From: Chrysophaeum taylorii
Taxonomy: Eukaryota > Sar > Pelagophyceae > Pelagomonadales > Pelagomonadaceae
Assembly (NCBI GenBank): GCA_029834535.1
Contig: JAQMWT010000498.1
Location: forward strand, 1 to 64,000
Direction: 5' to 3'
Length of the DNA: 64,000 nucleotides
Below, one piece after another: positions 20,787 to 30,980 of the stretch. The translations under genes and the position numbers were made by a program. The first letter of the stretch is position 1; each line of letters starts with the position of its first letter. The notes under the pieces were generated by a model. It saw only the letters and a program-made list of their open reading frames with translations. It ran no database searches and was not told the DNA's origin.

Positions 20787-23700
20787 ATGTTCAACCAGTT
20801 CTACTATCCCCCGGGCGCCCATCCGCGCCACGGGAACGCGCCTGTGCCTGGACCGCCGCTCTTCCCGCCCCACGCGACGGCGCCCGGCACCATCCCGCCG
20901 ATCTACCCCCCCCACCATCGCCACGGCTTGGACCTGCCGCCGCCGCCCCACTTCGTCGGGCCGCCGCTCTTCAGTCCGACGACGAGACCGCAGCAGCTCG
21001 ACTTTGTGGGCCCACATCCCCACGGCGGCTGGTACGCGTCGCCGGAGCTCTCTCCGTCGCGGCGGCCGTCGTTTCCTCTGGAGGAGGTGGTCCGTCCGAG
21101 TCCGGGTCCGGGTCCGGGTCCGGGTCCGGGTCCGAGTCCGGGTCCGGGTCCGGGTCCGGGTCCGGGTCCGAGTCCGGGTCCGGGTCCGGGTCCGAGTCCG
21201 CGGGCGGACGACCGGGGCGACGAGACAGAATCCGACGACGAGATGGCGCGCGCGCGAGGGCGCGACGACGACGACGAGGTTATCGACGACGACACCCCCG
21301 TTCAGAAAAAGGCCAAGAAGAAACCGGCCGCGCGGTCCGGACCGCGCGGCGGGAAGCCGGCGTCGGTGCGGCTCATCCTCGACGGCGAGTGGCTCCGGGA
21401 GGAGCGCGAGGTCGGGTTCGTGGCGACGGCCGGGGGCAAGCAGCCGCGGTCCGAGCCGCCCGTCCCCAAGACGCCGTTCCTTCCGGCGCTCCGCGCGACG
21501 GTGCCGACGACGAAGACGATCGCCCGTCCCGCGTTCCCTTTGAACCGCCTCGGCAAGCTCGGGGATACCGAAAAGGCGGCCAAGTGTCTGGAGACGCTCG
21601 GGCGGTACGTCGAGGCGTGCGGCGGCGACGGCGCGGTCATCGGGAGGTGGCGCGCGACGGTCGAGATGCGCAAGGAGGGCTCGACGGCCGGAACCTACGA
21701 CGTCTATTACTTCGACCCGAACGGCCGGCGGTTCCGGTCGCGCGCCGAGGTCGCGAGAGTCCTCGGCCTCGAGCCGCCCGCGAGGGCTCCGAGAGGAGCG
21801 GCGGGTTGGACGTCGCCAAAGGTGCCGACGAACCTCGGCTTTGGCAACACGAAGAAGGCCCGTCGGCGAGCGGCGCACGCTCGCCGGTACGCGTCGCTCA
21901 CGGCGCCGATGCGCGCGGCCCTCGCGGCCGTGTTCGCGGTCGTCGACAAGAAGGAGCGCCAGAAGCATCAGCACTCGGCCGACGAGGGCGGCCGCAGCGA
22001 GAGCCCCGCGCCGCCCGAGGGGTCGTCGACGATCTCGGACGACGCGCTCGCGGCCGAGCTGGTCGGGCTTTCGTCGTCTTCGGAAGGCTCGCGGCTCGAC
22101 CGGCTGCGGCTCAAGCTCCGCGAGCAGCAGCTCAAGGAGGCGGCGGCCAGGCAAAAGCTCGAGGTCGCCGAGCGCGCGCTCGCGTCGGCGGGCGAGGCCG
22201 CCGAGACGGCCGAGCTCGAGGTAATGGCGGCGCGCGAGGAAAACGCCGACGCGCGGGAGGAGGAGGAGGACGACGAGGAGATGGTATACCCCAAGTCGGA
22301 CGACGACGACGACGACGAGGCGAAGAGCGCCGATTTAGCGTCGTCGAAGAAGAAGAAAAGGCGCGAGTCGGCCGAGGTGCTGGACAAGGTGGCGAAGAAG
22401 CGGCGGGTGGCCGAGGACAAGGCGAGCAAGGAAGTGGAGCGCGAGCGGCGCGCGGTGGGTCGGCTGTCTAAATCGACCGCGCGTTTGGAGGAACTCGTGG
22501 CCGAGGCGGAAGCGGCGGCGGAGAAGCGGTCGGCCGTCGAGGCGGAACGGCGGCGGAAGAAGGCGGCCAAGGAGGCCGAGGCTCTCGCGAAGCGCGCCGA
22601 GCGCGAGGCGGACCTCGAGGCGCGGCGAGAAAGGCGGGAGCGGGACGCCGCGACCCGGAAGCGCGAACGGGACGACGAGCTCGAAGCCCGGCGGTTGGAG
22701 AAGGACGCCGAGGCGGCGGCCGCGGCGGCGGCCAAGGCGCGCGCCGAGCTCGAGCGAAGGCTCCAGATGCGGTACCCGATCGAAGACGCGCTGGTCGCAA
22801 ACGAGGCTCCCCGCGATACCCCCCTTCCGCCGCGCCCGTGTCCGCGCGACCCGCGCGACGACCTCTTCAAGGCGGTTCCTCCCGAATCGGTGGGGGACGC
22901 GCTGGCGATTCATGCCTTCGCGCGGTCGGCGCTCTCCGAGGAGGAGCAGCCGCCGCCGCCCCTCGAGCCCTTCGTCGCGGCGCTCGCGTCGCCGCTCGGC
23001 GCGCTCGCCGGCCGGAACGGCGCGCTCCGGGCGCTCGGCGCGCTCCACGCGACGCTCCTCCGCCTCGTGCTCGACGACCCGTCGACCGAGGCCTGGTGGC
23101 CGCGCGCCGACGCGCACCCGGATGTCGCCGAGTTGCTGGGCGGCGAGGACGACGACGACCATCCGTGGGCGGTCTTCTCGAGACGCTTCCTCGCCAAGCA
23201 CGGGGGGTCTTGTACCGAAGCGACGGCGGACGTTCGCCTCGAGGCCGTCGTCTCCGAGCTGCGGCGCGGCGCGGAGGCCGACGCCGAGACGCGTCGGTGG
23301 GTCGGCGTCATCGAAGAGGGGCACGACGCGGCGCTCGTCGACGCGATCCGGTGCGCTTCTCGCTTGACGAGTTTGGCCTCGGCCCGCGCGCGGCTCGAGA
23401 CCCTCGCGCGCCGCGCCGCGTCCGCCCCGGTCGAGGCTAGGGCTCACGCGCTGGCCCTCGCGCAGCGCGCGCGCGCGACGCGGCCGCGCGCGTGGCGGGG
23501 CGCGGCCGCCGACGCGGACGCGGCGCGCGCGCGCGACGCCAAAGAGGCGGCCGCAGTATGGGCCAACCACGCGGCGGCGGCGGCATTTCCGGACGCTCTG
23601 GAAGACGACGACGACGACGACGACAACAACTTTGACGACGATTGTTACGTTGACGACAAGAACTTTGACGACGACGAAGAAACCGAGGAGGAGATAGAGG

Positions 23701-25769
23701 TGTCGTCGTCGTCGTCGCGGGGGTCCTCCGAGCCGCGGCGGACCGAGGACGGGTGGCGTCAGACGGGAAGCGAGTACGTCGGGCGGCGCATCCGGCGATC
23801 GATCCTCGACGAGGCGGGCCGCATCGTCTCGCACGCCGACGGCGTCGTCGCCGGCTGGCTTCCCGCGGCCGAGTCGGACTACCTCGATTCCGAGGGCATT
23901 CCCGCTGCCCTCTGGCACGTCAAGCTCGAGACGGGAGAGCTCGCCGGCGACGAGGAGGACCTCGAGCTCGACGAGCTCTTGGAGAGTCTGGTGGCCGTCG
24001 TCGAGCGCGATAAGAACGAGCGCCTCGAGGATGATGATGAGGAGGAGGAGCCCCCGCCCCCCAAAAAGCCCAAGAAAGCGTCGTCGCGCAACGGCGGCGC
24101 CGCCGCCGCCGCGGCGAAGAGCGTCGTCGTGGCGCGGAAGACCACCAAGGCGGCAACGACGGCGGTCGCGGCCAAGAAGAAGCAGCAGGAGGACGGAACG
24201 CCGGCGTCGCTGAGCGCGGTTCCGCCGGGACCTTTTCCGCGCGCCGTCCTCGCGGAGGCGCTGATCGCCGCGGCCGAAAAGAGACAAAAACGCGGCGGCG
24301 AAGACGTCGCGTTTCCGCGGCCGCCGAGCGAGGCCGTCGGCGCGAGCACGTGGGCGGTGCTCGCCGGCGCCGTCGGCGCGCGGCTCGCGGCGCGCGAGGT
24401 TTCGATCGCGAGCGCGGCGAGGCGAGACCTCGAGAACGCGAGCGACTGGCTCGGCGCCGGGCTCCCGTACGGCGGGCTGAGCGCGGCCGAGCGCGTCGCG
24501 CTCCTGAAGGCCCTCTGCGACGCGTACTCGACCACGACCCACTGCGCGCGCCTCGTCGAGGCGGCGTCCGAGGAGCGCGCGCGGATGGAGGCGCGGTGGG
24601 AGCTCGACGACCGCGAGCGCAAGCGGACGGCCGCGGATAGGGAACGCGCGACGGCCGAGGCTGTCCGCGAGCGCCTGAATATCGAGGCCCTCGAGCGCGC
24701 GCAGCAGCAGCAACGGGACGACGAGGAGGCGGCCAAGAAGCCGGCCAGCAAGAAACCGAGGCCGCGGCCGGGCGCGGCCCCGCCACCCCTCAGCGCGGCC
24801 CTCGACCGGCTCATCGCCCTCGACGCGCCCGTCGTCCTCGATCAACGCAACCCAAAGCTCCCCGGCAGCCGGTGCCATCTGCTGTACGACCGCTACAAGG
24901 AGGCGACCTCGATCGGCCAGGTGTTGCGCCTCGGAGGGAGGAGGGGCGACCTCTTCAACGACCTCGCGCGCGGCTACTGCGTCCTCTCGCTCCCCGAGCA
25001 CGCGGCGCTCTACGTCGAGGCCGCGCGCTCCAAGGCGGCGGCGACGCCCTCCTCCTCCCCGCGGGAAGAAAGGAACGACGACCTCGCCAACGGCGACGCT
25101 CCGGTGGTCGTTCCGCAGCCGACGCGACACAAGTTTCGCGCCGAAGTCGCGCACGCCCGCCTCGTCCAGGCCTGCGGCGGCGGCGACGTCGAGTTCGTCC
25201 CCTCGCTCGCGGCCCTCGAGCGCCGCGAGTCTCCCGAGGACGCGGCCGCGCTCCGCGCCTCGCGCCACCGCGCGATCGCGGCGCTCCGCCGCGCGACCGA
25301 TGCCGCCGACCTCGACGCGCTCCGCGCGGCCGTCGCCCACGCCAAGCGACGCGACGTCCGCCTCGAGGCTCGCCTCGACGACGACCCCTCGAAGCGATGG
25401 ATCCTCCGCGAGCTCGTCGACGCCTACGAGGCCCTCCGCGACGCCGAGGCCCGCGCCGAAGACCGCGCCCGCCGCCGCGCCCGCGCCGCCGAGCGCCGCG
25501 AAAACGCGCTTCCGAGGGTCGACGCCCTCGGCCTCGACCGCGACTTCGATAGCTACTGGACCTTTCCCCGCGACGCCACCCTCCGCGTCTGGAAGTGCGA
25601 CCCCGCCTCGGTTCAAACCCCCAAATGGCAAGTCTACGTCGGGGACCGCGAGATTCGAGACCTCGCCGCTTCCCTCGACGATCGGGGTATCAGGGAACGC
25701 GACCTCCAGGCAGCCCTCCTCGACCTCCTTCCCCCGGAGCCCCGCGACCACCGCCACCTCCTCCTCTGA
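20787..25769 (+). CDS. MBD-DDT-Tudor-like-WHIM protein, BAZ/ACF1-type remodeller subunit
   Basis: 1,660 residues, one exon. Order: Pro/Tyr-rich start, a (PG)n tract (about 105-140), MBD/TAM-like domain (about 285-330: WRATVEMRKEG, YDVYYFDPNGRRFRSRAEVA), long charged coiled coil (430-660), DDT domain (about 693-775: PPESVGDALAIHAFARSAL), acidic run, Tudor/PTM-like module (about 990-1065: VGRRIRRS, VVAGWLPAAESDYLDSEG, ELAGDEEDLELDEL), WHIM1 (about 1230-1260: GLSAAERVALLKALCDAYS), and WHIM3/WSD (about 1577-1650: LGLDRDFDSYWTF, IRERDLQAALLDL). DDT plus WHIM contact ISWI-type ATPases and linker DNA; MBD-DDT order is typical of BAZ2/TIP5. The PHD and bromodomain that end BAZ2 are missing here, while a separate MBD-bromodomain gene lies 10 kb away. 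Likely nuclear. Confidence 0.87.
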   Translation: MFNQFYYPPGAHPRHGNAPVPGPPLFPPHATAPGTIPPIYPPHHRHGLDLPPPPHFVGPPLFSPTTRPQQLDFVGPHPHGGWYASPELSPSRRPSFPLEEVVRPSPGPGPGPGPGPSPGPGPGPGPGPSPGPGPGPSPRADDRGDETESDDEMARARGRDDDDEVIDDDTPVQKKAKKKPAARSGPRGGKPASVRLILDGEWLREEREVGFVATAGGKQPRSEPPVPKTPFLPALRATVPTTKTIARPAFPLNRLGKLGDTEKAAKCLETLGRYVEACGGDGAVIGRWRATVEMRKEGSTAGTYDVYYFDPNGRRFRSRAEVARVLGLEPPARAPRGAAGWTSPKVPTNLGFGNTKKARRRAAHARRYASLTAPMRAALAAVFAVVDKKERQKHQHSADEGGRSESPAPPEGSSTISDDALAAELVGLSSSSEGSRLDRLRLKLREQQLKEAAARQKLEVAERALASAGEAAETAELEVMAAREENADAREEEEDDEEMVYPKSDDDDDDEAKSADLASSKKKKRRESAEVLDKVAKKRRVAEDKASKEVERERRAVGRLSKSTARLEELVAEAEAAAEKRSAVEAERRRKKAAKEAEALAKRAEREADLEARRERRERDAATRKRERDDELEARRLEKDAEAAAAAAAKARAELERRLQMRYPIEDALVANEAPRDTPLPPRPCPRDPRDDLFKAVPPESVGDALAIHAFARSALSEEEQPPPPLEPFVAALASPLGALAGRNGALRALGALHATLLRLVLDDPSTEAWWPRADAHPDVAELLGGEDDDDHPWAVFSRRFLAKHGGSCTEATADVRLEAVVSELRRGAEADAETRRWVGVIEEGHDAALVDAIRCASRLTSLASARARLETLARRAASAPVEARAHALALAQRARATRPRAWRGAAADADAARARDAKEAAAVWANHAAAAAFPDALEDDDDDDDNNFDDDCYVDDKNFDDDEETEEEIEVSSSSSRGSSEPRRTEDGWRQTGSEYVGRRIRRSILDEAGRIVSHADGVVAGWLPAAESDYLDSEGIPAALWHVKLETGELAGDEEDLELDELLESLVAVVERDKNERLEDDDEEEEPPPPKKPKKASSRNGGAAAAAAKSVVVARKTTKAATTAVAAKKKQQEDGTPASLSAVPPGPFPRAVLAEALIAAAEKRQKRGGEDVAFPRPPSEAVGASTWAVLAGAVGARLAAREVSIASAARRDLENASDWLGAGLPYGGLSAAERVALLKALCDAYSTTTHCARLVEAASEERARMEARWELDDRERKRTAADRERATAEAVRERLNIEALERAQQQQRDDEEAAKKPASKKPRPRPGAAPPPLSAALDRLIALDAPVVLDQRNPKLPGSRCHLLYDRYKEATSIGQVLRLGGRRGDLFNDLARGYCVLSLPEHAALYVEAARSKAAATPSSSPREERNDDLANGDAPVVVPQPTRHKFRAEVAHARLVQACGGGDVEFVPSLAALERRESPEDAAALRASRHRAIAALRRATDAADLDALRAAVAHAKRRDVRLEARLDDDPSKRWILRELVDAYEALRDAEARAEDRARRRARAAERRENALPRVDALGLDRDFDSYWTFPRDATLRVWKCDPASVQTPKWQVYVGDREIRDLAASLDDRGIRERDLQAALLDLLPPEPRDHRHLLL

Positions 25770-26076
25770 CACCTCTCTCATCTCCCGAGAGAGAGAAATA
25801 TCTCCTTTTTGACTGCGGACAGACACCTCTTCTTCCCCATTCTTATTTTCTTTCTTCTTCTTCTTCCCGCAACACCTTTCGCGCTGCGATGCGCTGCGAT
25901 GCGATGCGATGCGATGCGATGCGGCGCGACGACGTGTGTGTGCGCGCGTGTCCGACATACATACCCATGAACATGCATGCATTGCATTGCATGCATTCCG
26001 TCCGTGCGTGCGTGCGTGCATAATAACGTGATGACCTAAGTAGTAAATAAATGTATTTTAGTTGTTGTGTAATCTT
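25770..26076. other. Convergent intergenic region rich in simple repeats
   Basis: Holds GATGC/GCGAT repeats (about 25888-25925), a TG/CG run, a CATGCATGCATTGCATTGCA palindrome-rich stretch and TGCG repeats (about 25999-26020). Both flanking genes end here. No gene is seen. Confidence 0.6.
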
Positions 26077-26463
26077 TCATTTTGCCGCCGCAGTCTGCTG
26101 TTCGAAGACCTTGCGGGCTTCGTCGGCGGCGCGCGCGCGCATGTCCTTTTGTTCGGCCACAATTCTATCGCTGAGGGCCTTCTGCTCCTTCTGTTTCGTC
26201 TCGAGTTGCCGGTCGACCTTCTCGATCTCCCCCGCGATGAATTCGAGCCGCTTGCCCACGTTCTCCTTCACCTCGACCATCTCCTGCTTGAGGAGCAAGG
26301 GCCCGACCAGCTTGTAGACGGTCGCCTCCTCGCCCGCGATCTCGAGCTCCTTCCTAACCATCTGGTTCTCCGTGTCCTGCTGCGCGAATTGCGCGCGCGT
26401 CTGGAGGAGCTGCTGCATCTGGGCCTGGAGACCCCGGTACTGCGCCATGTCCTCCTCCGACAT
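26077..26463 (-). CDS. PFDN6: Prefoldin subunit 6
   Basis: 128 residues, the usual family length. Prefoldin is a jellyfish-shaped hexamer that hands unfolded actin and tubulin to the CCT chaperonin in the cytosol; subunit 6 is a beta-type subunit. Two long coiled-coil helices (about 5-45 and 75-118) flank a beta hairpin with TVYKLVGPLLLKQEMVEVKE, the family signature. Start at MSEEDMAQ. It shares a 123-bp divergent upstream region with RAD51. Confidence 0.93.
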   Translation of the reverse strand: MSEEDMAQYRGLQAQMQQLLQTRAQFAQQDTENQMVRKELEIAGEEATVYKLVGPLLLKQEMVEVKENVGKRLEFIAGEIEKVDRQLETKQKEQKALSDRIVAEQKDMRARAADEARKVFEQQTAAAK

Positions 26464-26586
26464 CGCACGCAATGAATGACAAGAGTAGTAATATTTACCC
26501 TCGTCTTCTTCTTCTTCGCAGCAGCAGCAACAGCAGCAAACAAGACAAGACTCGAAAAAAAAAAACCGTTGGTGGGAACGGGAACC
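26464..26586. promoter_or_regulatory. Divergent promoter, PFDN6 / RAD51
   Basis: 123 bp between start codons. It contains a TTCTTCTTCTTC run, (GCA)n, and an A9 tract just before the RAD51 ATG. No TATA box recognised. Confidence 0.55.
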
Positions 26587-27651
26587 ATGATGGAGGTCGA
26601 GGAGACTCAGCAGATCGAGGCCCTGGAGGACGACGAGGAGGAAGAGGCCGAAGACGAAGAGGAGGAGGACGACGAGAGGGGCGCGCAGCTCGGGTACGTC
26701 CACGTAAGCGAGCTGGAGAATCACGGGATCGCGCGCACCGACATCCACAAGCTCGTCAACGGCGGGTACTGCACGGTTCAGTCGGTCGCATACTCGACGA
26801 TCAAAAAGCTCTGCGAGGTAAAAGGGATCAGCGACAACAAGGCCCAGAAGCTCCAGGAGATCTGCTACAAGTTGATCCCGGGAATGTCGTTCATCACCGC
26901 AGCGGTCGAGTTCCAGAACCGGTCGTCGCTCGCGATGCTCACCACCGGCTCCAACGAGCTCAACCGGCTCCTCGACGGCGGCATCGAGACGGGATCTTTG
27001 ACCGAATTGTACGGCGAGTTCCGCACGGGAAAAACGCAGTTGTGCCACACCTTGTGCGTCACCTCGCAGCTCCCCTTGGAACGCGGCGGCGGCGAGGGTA
27101 AGGCGATGTACATCGACACCGAAGGGACTTTCCGTCCCGCGCGCTTGATGGCCATCGCCGAGCGCTTCGACGTCGATTCGGCCATGGTCTTGGAAAACGT
27201 CGTCTACGCGCGCGCCCACAACTCGGAACAGCAAACAAAACTCCTCAAGCAAGCGTGCGCGCTCATGAGCGAGGATAAGTTTGCCCTCCTCGTCGTCGAC
27301 AGCGCCACGGCCCTTTACAGGACCGACTACGTCGGCCGCGGCGAGCTCAGCGAGCGCCAGACCCACTTGGCCCAATTCCTCCGCCAGCTCACGCGCATGT
27401 CGGCCGAGTTTGGGATTGCCGTCGTTATCACCAACCAGGTCGTCGCCAACCCCGACGGCATGGCCTTCCAAAAGGACACGCTCAAGCCCATCGGCGGCAA
27501 CATCATCGCCCATGCCTCACACACCCGCCTACAGCTCAAAAAAGGCCGCGGCGAGAACCGCGTCTGCAAAATCATCGACTCACCCTCGCTCCAGGAAGCC
27601 GAGGCCAGTTTCTCCATTGGTGTCGCCGGCATCGATGACCCAACCGAATAG
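26587..27651 (+). CDS. RAD51: RAD51 recombinase
   Basis: 354 residues, no intron. Forms the nucleoprotein filament on single-stranded DNA and drives strand exchange in homologous recombination. After a very acidic N-terminus (poly-Glu/Asp, about 3-35) come the helix-hairpin-helix region ([20 protein letters not shown]), Walker A GEFRTGKT (about 142-149), Walker B FALLVVDS (about 231-238), GRGELSERQ, and the L2-side VVITNQVVA. The choice of RAD51 over DMC1 rests on [18 protein letters not shown] and [15 protein letters not shown], where DMC1 has FIDTENTFRPDR and SIMALFRVDF. The first of two adjacent ATGs is used; the second fits equally well. Confidence 0.95.
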   Translation: MMEVEETQQIEALEDDEEEEAEDEEEEDDERGAQLGYVHVSELENHGIARTDIHKLVNGGYCTVQSVAYSTIKKLCEVKGISDNKAQKLQEICYKLIPGMSFITAAVEFQNRSSLAMLTTGSNELNRLLDGGIETGSLTELYGEFRTGKTQLCHTLCVTSQLPLERGGGEGKAMYIDTEGTFRPARLMAIAERFDVDSAMVLENVVYARAHNSEQQTKLLKQACALMSEDKFALLVVDSATALYRTDYVGRGELSERQTHLAQFLRQLTRMSAEFGIAVVITNQVVANPDGMAFQKDTLKPIGGNIIAHASHTRLQLKKGRGENRVCKIIDSPSLQEAEASFSIGVAGIDDPTE

Positions 27652-27995
27652 CGACGACACGACTCCTTCACCCCGAAATGAAATGAAATGAGATGAGATG
27701 AGATGAGATGAGAACCCCCCCACTGTCCTATCTTCTTTCTGACGACGGCATGATGCGCTGCTACTACTATTATCACACCCCAACTCACCCGCAACAAAAA
27801 CAACAACAACAACAACAACAAGCAGGGGGGTCCCGCCCGTAGTGGAAGGGAGTGGAGTTCCTCGGGGACCGACCGACCGACCGACGGGACCTCCTCGAGC
27901 TCCCTTTCCTTAATATACAACAGAACGCAGAAGAGAAGGCGCCGCGAGAACCAAAAAAAAACAACAACTTTTGGGGAGAAACCACAACTAGATGC
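27652..27995. other. Intergenic region between RAD51 and the ABHD11-like gene
   Basis: Carries a GAAATGAAATGAGATGAGAT-type microsatellite at about 27676-27712, a (CAACAA)n run near 27793-27820, and (CCGA)n near 27871-27886. These are shared 3' untranslated sequences of convergent genes. No gene is seen. Confidence 0.55.
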
Positions 27996-28928
27996 TTAGC
28001 CCCCATTTTCTTCTGTCGGGTGGTCGGTGTCGAGGAAATCCCTCGTGTACTCGACGGTCGTCTCGGGGTCCTCGGCGTGTATCCAATGGCCGGCGTTGGC
28101 CACCGTTCGGAGCGCGAAATTCGGGAAGGAGCTCCCAATGTCGGGCAGGTGGACGGAGCGGATGTAGCGGGACTTGGCACCCGCCAGAAAGAGGGTGGGG
28201 CCGGGATAGTGGAGGCCGTCCGGTACGTCCCAGGAGGAGAGGGTATCGAGGCTGGCGATGATAGCGTCGAGGTTACACTTCCAATAGAGGCCGTCGTCGC
28301 TCGCGACGAGGTTCGAGAGCGCGAAGGCGCGGATATTAGGATCAAGGACGGAGTGGGCGAGCTTGGCGTCGGCGGCGCGGCGGTCGGGAAGCTGCGCGAT
28401 GTCGAGGCCCGCCATCGCCTCGACAACCTGCCGGGTAGCGCGCCACTGACTACCGTCGGCGGTCGAATATTTTGCCGGCGCCATGTCGAAGACGCAGAGG
28501 CGCTCGACTCGCGTGGGTACTTTGATGGCCGTCATCATGGCGACCTTGCCACCCATGCTGTGGCCGAGAATCGCCGCCTCGTCGATTCCTAGCGCGTCGA
28601 GCGTCGCGACGACGTCGTCCGCCATCTGCTCGTAGTCCATCGACGGTCTCGAAAAGGAGTCGCCGTGGTTAACGAGGTCGAGACTGATGCACCGCCTGGT
28701 CATGGCGAGCTGCGGGGCGAGCGCCGCGGCCCACGACCGGAAATTTCGAGCGTGCCCGAGTAACCCGTGAAGGATTACGAGCGGCGGCGCGACGGGCTCG
28801 CTCGGCGGCCGCACCTCGCTCACGGCGAGCGTACTCGTGCGCCGGATCTTCGGTGCGATCTGCTGCACGACGGCGGCACATCGCGCCACACTTACTGCGA
28901 CCTGAAACGCCCGCATCATCTTGCTCAT
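27996..28928 (-). CDS. ABHD11-like alpha/beta-hydrolase, probably mitochondrial
   Basis: 310 residues from MSKMMRAFQV. The first 35 residues are basic, Ala/Val-rich and lack acidic residues, like a mitochondrial presequence. The fold is plain: oxyanion-hole motif ILHGLLGHARNF (HGxxG), nucleophile elbow GHSMGGKVAM, and catalytic His in NAGHWIHAEDPE. Family members (ABHD11, bacterial YbfF) hydrolyse esters; mammalian ABHD11 has lipid esterase activity and protects the 2-oxoglutarate dehydrogenase complex. The substrate here is not known. Length agrees with ABHD11 (about 300-315). Confidence 0.88.
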   Translation of the reverse strand: MSKMMRAFQVAVSVARCAAVVQQIAPKIRRTSTLAVSEVRPPSEPVAPPLVILHGLLGHARNFRSWAAALAPQLAMTRRCISLDLVNHGDSFSRPSMDYEQMADDVVATLDALGIDEAAILGHSMGGKVAMMTAIKVPTRVERLCVFDMAPAKYSTADGSQWRATRQVVEAMAGLDIAQLPDRRAADAKLAHSVLDPNIRAFALSNLVASDDGLYWKCNLDAIIASLDTLSSWDVPDGLHYPGPTLFLAGAKSRYIRSVHLPDIGSSFPNFALRTVANAGHWIHAEDPETTVEYTRDFLDTDHPTEENGG

Positions 28929-29039
28929 GGGACACACCGCACACGTGACGTGGCCTTATGCGCTCGGACGGACAGGAATTCTCTAGGAATGTGTATTCTC
29001 TTCAGCTTTCTTGTCAATCAAAAAGTTGTCGATGAACCG

Positions 29040-30800
29040 AAGTGGTGGACCAGCAAACGTCGTGTCACGACACTCCGCGTTGTCGGGTGGTGGTTCGCGG
29101 TGAGGACGACTATCGTCGTCTCGAGTCTGCCCGCGAGCTTAAATCGGTTCCGGTACCCTTCTGGTACGAGGACAAAGGGTCTGACGTGTGGCAGAAATGC
29201 AGAAAAATTAATTATTTATCCAACATCGCCGCCACCAAGTCCGGAGAGTGTTGCGCGCCCGTCCGTAAAGTCTCGATGGACCCACGCTGAGCCCTGCGAG
29301 CTCTCGTCGAGCTGAATGTCGCTCGACTCTCCACCAGATCTTCTGCCCATCTTTGGCCAGAGAGGACAGCTTGGACTCGGGACGCGCGCCGGTACTCGAT
29401 GAAGCACGAGCATGCGAGCTTGTTCTGCGTGTGCTTCGACTACTACGTGGCTCGGCCAACCACAAATCTGTTCATCAAGAGATCTGCGTGGCCTTTCCGA
29501 GGCTTCTGTCCAGGAACGCGTCCGACGAGGGCATTATTCGGAAAAAGCCGCCAGCCCACCCGTCGAGAAGTTGGATTGGAAGGTCGATGCTGAGGCTGCC
29601 AATATCAGGGTCCGGATCTGGCTCCGAAGATGATGACGACGACCAACCGTGTTGCAGGATGTTATGAACAAGCCCGACTATGAGTCCCCTCCTAACGCAC
29701 GCGGCCGACGACGGCGAGAAAACCCCAAAGGCGAAGCTGAACGCCGAGGTCATCATCACGTACGCGTAGTTGGTTCATCTCTTGCTCTCCTTCGTCGAGC
29801 ACTTCTTGCTCGGCGGCAGGGTATATGAAAGCGGTGGCAGGTAAGGCCGTGGCCATCTCGGGAGGCGACGGTCGAGTCGCTGGTTCGACGCTGCTCGAGT
29901 GGTACCGCGATTCTTCGCTGTCGACGACGGCCGTATCACTAAGTACGACCGCGGCTTCTACGAGCCCGGATCTCGTATACCTCGTCCATGACAAGGACCT
30001 ATTTCTCGGGATCAAGGCCTGGATCAATTCAAATCTCAAGAAGACGCATTCCTTTTTTTTCATAACGCGCGGGCCTCGTCTTTTCCGACGTCGTCTCGAG
30101 AGTCTCCGCGGAGGATATGCCCACCCCAACAAGATGCCCACTAAGGACCAGGCTGCTACACTACGGCAATGGCTGCCAGTTCGACAGGGCTAAGAAGTGT
30201 TGCTATGTCGACGCCCACGAGCGCCAGGGTTACCGGGGAGGGCTATCTTTGGCTACGAGCTGCGCGCGAACGAGTGGATCTTAATCACCGAGAAAGCGAC
30301 CGACGCGTCCTGGATGAACTATCCTCATATCCATCCCGGCCACGAGGGTAACAGGGTCACCGTCGGCGTGCCCAGTTCCACGTTGACGAATGCGACGCCG
30401 CCCTGAAGTCCTGGCGCGTCGAGTACCCGAATCCCCTCTTCTCTCCCGCGCGTTCCAATCGACCGCGGCTTCTGAGCGTCCGGAAGCCGCAAGACCAGGT
30501 CCCATTGCTCCACCTCGGCCAGAATGACTCCAACTACGAGGCTTTCGTCATGTCCGCCGGCACCTTGACTATCGACGACCACCAGAAACTGTCCCCCGAG
30601 GCCGACGTCCCCGGCGTCGTGCTCTCGGCCTTTGTGGGCTCGCCCTCGTGCTTTGGCATTCCTATCCCCAAATGGGTTCTGAACCGCGTCAACCGGCGGC
30701 TCCGCACGAGTGAATTGACGCCGTACCAAGTACAAGAAGCCCGGAGCGATAGAAGGTCGTTGCTTACTCGCTTGTCGAATTTTTTCCCAAAAATAGAAGC
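29040..30800 (+). pseudogene. Decayed protein-coding remnant of unknown family
   Basis: Several plus-strand pieces read like real protein but do not form one open frame: VPVPFWYEDKGSDVWQKC, QFDRAKKCCYVDAHERQGY, GYELRANEWILITEKATDAS with NYPHIHPGHEGN, and LGQNDSNYEAFVMSAGTLT, then PIPKWVLNRVNRRLR. They lie in consistent order and orientation. I do not recognise the family, and cannot tell whether it was a host gene or part of a mobile or viral sequence. An alternative is a poorly spliced or multi-intron gene, but good splice sites were not evident. Confidence 0.4.
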
Positions 30801-30830
30801 GAGCGAGTTTGCACCCGCGACCGAAAAGAA

Positions 30831-30980
30831 ATGTCTGCGGCGGCCGCGCCGGCACCAGCTCCGGCGCCTCTTCCGGCCGTGTCGTCGGACGCCGACAAGA
30901 CGCCGCCCGTCGACGAGCCTGCTCGACCCTACTGCTCAGAGCCGCGTCGCCTTTCGACCCGACTGTCGAGCAGCAGCTAA
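30831..30980 (+). CDS. Possible small open reading frame or first exon
   Basis: 49 codons beginning MSAAAAPAPAPAPLPAVSS, preceded by an A/G-rich stretch that could be a 5' UTR. The Ala-Pro-rich start is low complexity and unlike the surrounding decayed frames. It may be a chance frame, or exon 1 of a damaged gene. Confidence 0.2.
   Translation: MSAAAAPAPAPAPLPAVSSDADKTPPVDEPARPYCSEPRRLSTRLSSSS

Noticed and set aside
22335-26021. A 1,228-codon minus-strand frame opposite the DDT-WHIM gene
   Set aside because: GC-rich coding DNA leaves antisense frames open; its sequence is Arg/Val/Gly/Leu-rich with no domain, while the plus strand has several known domains.
26587-27651. DMC1 instead of RAD51
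   Set aside because: The Walker region and the L2 neighbourhood carry RAD51-type residues ([18 protein letters not shown]).
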